From positions 1 through 9,910 of the forward strand of contig CAIXFP010000434.1 in NCBI GenBank assembly GCA_903918705.1: DNA of 9,910 bases. The letters are read 5' to 3'. How positions within the stretch are numbered: position 1 is the first letter of the stretch; every line of letters begins with the position of its first letter. Below the pieces are notes generated by a model, which saw only the letters and a program-made list of their open reading frames with translations, had not been told where the DNA came from and did no database searches. The position numbers and the translations under genes are program-made. The DNA is from an uncultured Pseudomonadota bacterium. GTDB taxonomy: Bacteria > Pseudomonadota > Gammaproteobacteria > Burkholderiales > Thiobacillaceae. Shown here one piece after another: positions 6,839-9,910 of this stretch.

Positions 6839-7749
6839 CCCTCCGCCCCATGATCAAACGCCTGAAGGACCGCGTTCGGCCGCGCTGGATGAAGACCCTG
6901 CGCCGTCTGGTGGCATCTCGCCTGCGCCTGCGGGGAGTCACACGGGAACTGGGCCTGGCGCCTCTCGCCGGCAACCCACTGGCGGCGGCGAAATCCTCTG
7001 ACACCCTCTTCATCCTGGGTAGCGGCAGTTCCATCAACGACATGACGGAGCAGGAGTGGCAGCGTATCGCCGCCGCCGACAGCATCGGCTTCAATTTCTG
7101 GCTGGTGCATGATTTCGTCCCTAAGCTCTACGTGTTCGAGCCCACCGATCCGGGCACCTCCGATCACGACTGTCTCATGACCAACCTGCGATTTCGTGCC
7201 GGCGACTATGTCGACACGCCGATCCTGCTCAAGGATGGCGAACGCCACAAGCGGGCCGAGTTGTGCGCCTTCCTGCGGGAAGTGCCTCGTGAGCTGCGCC
7301 GCAACCTGAGCCTGTCCTGGGAATGGGAGCCCCCGGACGAGGAACCCGCCGCTTTTTCCGCCAGTCTGCGCCGTCTGGACCGCTTCGGCCTCCTGACTCA
7401 TCCCCGCGCTTTCCTGGTGCGCAAGCGGGCCTCGGTATTCTTTCTGACGCTGCTGGGCCTGCGCGCCGGCTACAAGCACATCGTCCTGTGTGGCATCGAC
7501 CTCAACAACACGGCCTATTTCTATGAATCCCGGCGCCAGGAATACGGCGACAAGGGCCGCGCCGTCCCCCTCGCCCGGCCACTGGCCGCGGTGCACAAGA
7601 CCGACGACCCCGACTTCGGCAAATTGACCATTTCCACCGCCCTGGAAATCCTCAACGAGGAAGTCCTGAAAAAACATGGCGTCCAGCTCTACGTTGCCTT
7701 CCAGTCGTCCAGGCTCCACCCCATGTTGCCCAGCTATTTCGGGCGCTGA
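6835..7749 (+). CDS. GT42 (Cst-type)-like Rossmann protein, candidate nonulosonic acid transferase
   Basis: A 304-residue protein not assignable by strong motif, but its outline matches GT42 sialyltransferases such as Campylobacter Cst-II. An N-terminal basic segment (about 7-40) precedes TLFILGSGSSINDM (57-70), comparable to the GNGPSL nucleotide loop. SIGFNFWLVHDF (83-94) follows, where Asn87 may match Cst-II Asn31. Then come RKRASVFFLTLLGLRAGYKH (196-215) leading to VLCGIDLNNTAYFY, which parallels Cst-II's RITSGV...GYKEIYLSGID, and a His254 (AVHKTD) near the place of the Cst-II catalytic His188. The similarity is recognised by eye and recalled, not computed. Asn51 of Cst-II seems absent (FEPTD here). 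A DUF115/MptE-like Rossmann protein is the alternative. No transmembrane helix is visible; the basic N-terminus could bind the inner membrane face. ATG 6835 overlaps the legF stop; ATG 6850 is possible. Confidence 0.62.
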   Translation: MTLRPMIKRLKDRVRPRWMKTLRRLVASRLRLRGVTRELGLAPLAGNPLAAAKSSDTLFILGSGSSINDMTEQEWQRIAAADSIGFNFWLVHDFVPKLYVFEPTDPGTSDHDCLMTNLRFRAGDYVDTPILLKDGERHKRAELCAFLREVPRELRRNLSLSWEWEPPDEEPAAFSASLRRLDRFGLLTHPRAFLVRKRASVFFLTLLGLRAGYKHIVLCGIDLNNTAYFYESRRQEYGDKGRAVPLARPLAAVHKTDDPDFGKLTISTALEILNEEVLKKHGVQLYVAFQSSRLHPMLPSYFGR

Positions 7750-7765
7750 ACCCGCCACCGCCGTG

Positions 7766-8749
7766 ATGCCCGAATCCGCCTCCCGCCGCCTCCTGGTCAT
7801 CCGTCGCGACAACATCGGCGACCTGATCCTGACCACGCCGCTGCTCCTGGCCCTGCGCCGGGAGATGCCGGAGGCCTGGATCGGGGTACTCACCAACCAT
7901 TACTGCGCCCCGGTGCTGGCCGGACATCCGGCGGTGGACGAGTTGTTCGTCTATCAAAAGGCCAAGCACCTGGATCCGGGTGAATCGCGGCTGGGCGCCT
8001 ATTGGTCGCGCCTGGCCATGGTGCTGAAACTGCGCGGCATGAATCTGGACGATGCCCTGATCCCGGCCACGGGCAACCAGGCCTCCGCGGAACGTTTCGC
8101 CCGCTGGGTGGCGCCGCGGCGCGTTCTGCGCGGCTCGGAAGCGGCCGGGGAGCACGAGGCGGAGAAGAGTTTTGCCCTGGCACGGGAATACGGCATCGCC
8201 GGGCCGCCTCCCGCCTGTCTGATCCGCGCCGACAGTGGCGACGCCGCCCTTGCCCGCGCGACATTGCCCGCCGCGCTGCGAGGGCGGCCCCTGGTGGGCC
8301 TGCATCTCTCGGCCCGGCGCCCGGCCCAGCGCTGGCCTCTGGAATCCTTTGTCAAGGTGGCCCGGGACCTGGCTGGTGAAGGCTACGGCGTGCTGCTGTT
8401 CTGGTCGCCGGGCGCGGCAGACAACCCGCGCCACCCCGGTGACGACGCCAAGGCCGCCGCGCTGTTGCGGGAGTGCGCCGGCCTGGCGGTGGCGCCCGTG
8501 GCCACCCAGCGGCTGGAACAACTCATCACCGGGCTGGATCTTTGCGACTCGGTGATCTGCGCCGACGGCGGCGCCATGCACGTGGCGGCCGGCCTGGGCA
8601 AGAAAATCGTCTGCCTGTTCGGCGACTCGCCCGCCCAGCGCTGGCATCCCTGGGGCCCGTCCTACGAACTGCTGCAACCCCCTTCCCGCCAGGTGGCGGA
8701 CATCGCCCCCGCCGAGGTGCTGGCCGCCCACGCCCGCCTGCCGGCGTAG
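7766..8749 (+). CDS. GT9 family (heptosyltransferase-like) glycosyltransferase
   Basis: A 327-residue glycosyltransferase family 9 protein with a GT-B fold. The N-terminal half opens with LLVIRRDNIGDLILTTPLLL (9-28), where Asp19 matches the catalytic Asp of WaaC-type enzymes. The C-terminal half has GLHLSARRPAQRWP (178-191), CADGGAMHVAAGLGKKIVCL (265-284) and FGDSPAQRWHPWG (285-297), the usual ADP-heptose-binding region. GT9 enzymes act at the inner face of the cytoplasmic membrane, often adding heptose to LPS core. Here, at the end of the nonulosonic acid operon, it may build the acceptor glycan; donor and acceptor are unknown. The start was placed at ATG 7766, just before the conserved strand; GTG 7763 is adjacent and in frame. 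No clear ribosome site is visible. It ends seven bases before the convergent deacetylase. Confidence 0.88.
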   Translation: MPESASRRLLVIRRDNIGDLILTTPLLLALRREMPEAWIGVLTNHYCAPVLAGHPAVDELFVYQKAKHLDPGESRLGAYWSRLAMVLKLRGMNLDDALIPATGNQASAERFARWVAPRRVLRGSEAAGEHEAEKSFALAREYGIAGPPPACLIRADSGDAALARATLPAALRGRPLVGLHLSARRPAQRWPLESFVKVARDLAGEGYGVLLFWSPGAADNPRHPGDDAKAAALLRECAGLAVAPVATQRLEQLITGLDLCDSVICADGGAMHVAAGLGKKIVCLFGDSPAQRWHPWGPSYELLQPPSRQVADIAPAEVLAAHARLPA

Positions 8750-8754
8750 CCGGC
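8740..8754. terminator. Short GC hairpin at the convergent gene junction
   Basis: GCCGGC, a three-base loop (GTA) and GCCGGC form a perfect six-pair stem that covers the GT9 stop codon and most of the seven-base gap before the opposing deacetylase stop. No T run follows on either strand, so it is not a standard intrinsic terminator. It may act as a weak bidirectional stop or mRNA 3' end stabiliser, or be chance in GC-rich DNA. Confidence 0.3.
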
Positions 8755-8756
8755 GA

Positions 8757-9479
8757 TCAGCGGCGCCGCTCCTCGTACCCCGTCAACATCTGGATGGCCA
8801 GCACCGGCAGCAGGTGATGGCCCGCCACCATGACCCGGGGCAGGGTGTAGGGGTCGCTGCCCGCTTCGGCCCGGCCCCGCACGGTGGTAGTGGCGGCGGC
8901 ATAGCCGGCGGCCCGCACCGCAGCCGCCACGCGGGCGTCCTGGCTGCCGTAGGGATAGCAGAACTGGGTCACCGGCTGCTGTAGCAGTGCTTCCAGGTCG
9001 GACTTGCAACCCGTCACCTCATATTCCAGAGCTGCGGCGTCGCATTGGGTCAGGTGCGGATGGGTGCGCGTGTGGGCGCCCACTTCCATACCGGCGTCGC
9101 GCCAGCGGCGTAACTGCTCGGCGTTCATCAGGGGTTTGCGGGCCCCGATCCACTCTGCGTCCCAGGTGTTGTATTCGCCCAGGCGCCGGCTTACTGCGTA
9201 GCAGGTGGCGCTGTGGCCGTGGCGTCGCAGGGCCGGCAGGGCCGCTTCCAGGGTGTCGGCATAGCCGTCGTCGAAGGTGATGACCGCCACCCTGCCCTCT
9301 TGCTCGCCGCGCAGATAGGGCATGGCCGCGCCCATGGACAGGCCGCGGTAGCCCATCAGGCGTAACAACGCCATCTGCCGCGCGAAGTGGCCGGCGCCGA
9401 CGTAGAGCTTGCGCAGGCGCACCCCCGGCGGCGGGCGGCCGACGTTGTGGTACATGAGGATGGGAATGGGGCGGGTCAC
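8757..9479 (-). CDS. NodB-type polysaccharide deacetylase
   Basis: A 240-residue carbohydrate esterase family 4 protein that removes N- or O-acetyl groups from glycans using a divalent metal. It begins with TRPIPILMYHNVG (2-14), typical of the family's N-terminus. It carries TFDDG (68-72), with Asp70 as likely base and Asp71 as metal ligand; HTRTH (136-140), with metal-binding His136 and His140; and FCYPYGS (173-179) in the place of the RxPYG motif. No signal peptide is seen because the GTG start directly precedes the core, so the enzyme is probably cytoplasmic or depends on partners. The GTG overlaps the upstream glycosyltransferase stop (GTGA on the minus strand), with a weak GGGG at 9485-9488. 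It probably trims acetyl groups during assembly of the polysaccharide made by the same operon. Confidence 0.9.
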   Translation of the reverse strand: MTRPIPILMYHNVGRPPPGVRLRKLYVGAGHFARQMALLRLMGYRGLSMGAAMPYLRGEQEGRVAVITFDDGYADTLEAALPALRRHGHSATCYAVSRRLGEYNTWDAEWIGARKPLMNAEQLRRWRDAGMEVGAHTRTHPHLTQCDAAALEYEVTGCKSDLEALLQQPVTQFCYPYGSQDARVAAAVRAAGYAAATTTVRGRAEAGSDPYTLPRVMVAGHHLLPVLAIQMLTGYEERRR

Positions 9480-9910
9480 GAGTGCCCCATGGCGCGCGCG
9501 TATGTTTCCAGGGTGCGCTGCATCATGCCGTCGATGGCGAAACGCTCCCGGGCCATGGCATGGGCGTTTTCCAGGATGGCGCCCTGGTCGTTTTGCAACA
9601 CCGCGATCACGCCGGCGGCGATGGCCTCGGCATTGGCCGGTTCCACCAGTGTGCCGGTGACACCCGGGGTCACCAGTTCCGGGATGCCGCCCACACGGGT
9701 CGCCACCACCGGGCACTTCATGGCGTAGCCCTCGGGGATAATGCGGGAGTGGGCTTCCTCCAGGGACGACACCACCAGGCAATCGGAGGCGGCGATGAGG
9801 TCGGCAATGTCGGCGCGAAAGCCGGTGAGGATGAACTGGTCGCGCTGGGGCGAGGTGGCGATGTGGGCGCGCAGGTCCGTCTCGAATTCCGGCAGCGTGG
9901 CCGCCCCGAC
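9476..9910 (-). CDS. GT4-family glycosyltransferase, C-terminal part (5' end outside the window)
   Basis: The final 144 residues of a GT-B retaining glycosyltransferase (GT4/RfaB type); the frame is open to the window edge. The fragment starts in the donor-binding domain: FILTGFRADIADLIAASDCL (26-45), then SSLEEAHSRIIPEGYAMKCP (48-67). This contains the EX7E pair Glu52/Glu60 that contacts the nucleotide sugar. VVATRVGGIPELV (68-80) and a loop with GTLVEPANAEAIA (86-98) follow, all classic for the family. Donor and acceptor cannot be told. It reads toward the deacetylase gene and is probably in one operon with it, separate from the plus-strand cluster. Confidence 0.9.
   Translation of the reverse strand, partial: VGAATLPEFETDLRAHIATSPQRDQFILTGFRADIADLIAASDCLVVSSLEEAHSRIIPEGYAMKCPVVATRVGGIPELVTPGVTGTLVEPANAEAIAAGVIAVLQNDQGAILENAHAMARERFAIDGMMQRTLETYARAMGHS

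Noticed and set aside
7652..8731. Minus-strand open frame of about 359 codons opposite the GT9 gene
   Set aside because: Antisense shadow of a clear GT9 protein; composition is Gly/Gln/Arg/His-rich and has no family similarity that I can see.
1..9910. Mobile elements, CRISPR arrays, tRNA or rRNA genes
   Set aside because: No transposase, integrase, direct-repeat array, terminal inverted repeats, tRNA-like folds or rRNA motifs were seen; the whole window is occupied by protein genes.

Overview
This is GC-rich bacterial DNA (well above 60% G+C by eye, with strongly G/C-ending codons). Genes are packed edge to edge, with no gap longer than about 30 bases. The style and gene content suggest a Gram-negative proteobacterium, perhaps a betaproteobacterium, but no marker gene here fixes the taxonomy. 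I see no rRNA, tRNA, insertion sequence, integrase, CRISPR array or origin.

Positions 1-8749 (+ strand) hold a nearly complete nonulosonic (sialic-acid-like) sugar cluster, best read as legionaminic acid synthesis. In order it carries: the C-terminal two thirds of a LegC-type sugar aminotransferase; a LegG/NeuC-type hydrolysing 2-epimerase; a second, divergent DegT-fold aminotransferase-like protein; a LegI/NeuB-type synthase; a PtmE-type nucleotidyltransferase with N-terminal CBS domains; a FemAB/GNAT-fold acyltransferase; a LegF/NeuA-type CMP-sugar synthetase; a Rossmann protein resembling GT42 (Cst-type) sialyltransferases; and a GT9 (heptosyltransferase-family) glycosyltransferase. Four junctions are 4-base start/stop overlaps (ATGA or GTGA), so this looks like one translationally coupled operon that began upstream of the window. 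The 4,6-dehydratase (LegB) and a classical LegH acetyltransferase are not in view.

Positions 8757-9910 (- strand) converge on that operon. They hold a NodB-type polysaccharide deacetylase without a signal peptide, and the C-terminal part of a GT4-family glycosyltransferase upstream of it, again joined by a GTGA overlap. This looks like a second glycan operon, so the window lies inside a larger surface-polysaccharide or LPS/O-antigen island.

Proposed flow: PtmE makes a GDP-activated amino sugar. LegB (outside) and LegC build the 4-amino-4,6-dideoxy sugar, and an acyltransferase caps the amine. LegG releases and epimerises the sugar, LegI condenses it with phosphoenolpyruvate, and LegF activates it with CMP. 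The GT42-like protein is the best candidate for transferring it to the glycan. The least explained parts are the second aminotransferase-like gene, the FemAB-like protein and the GT42-like protein.
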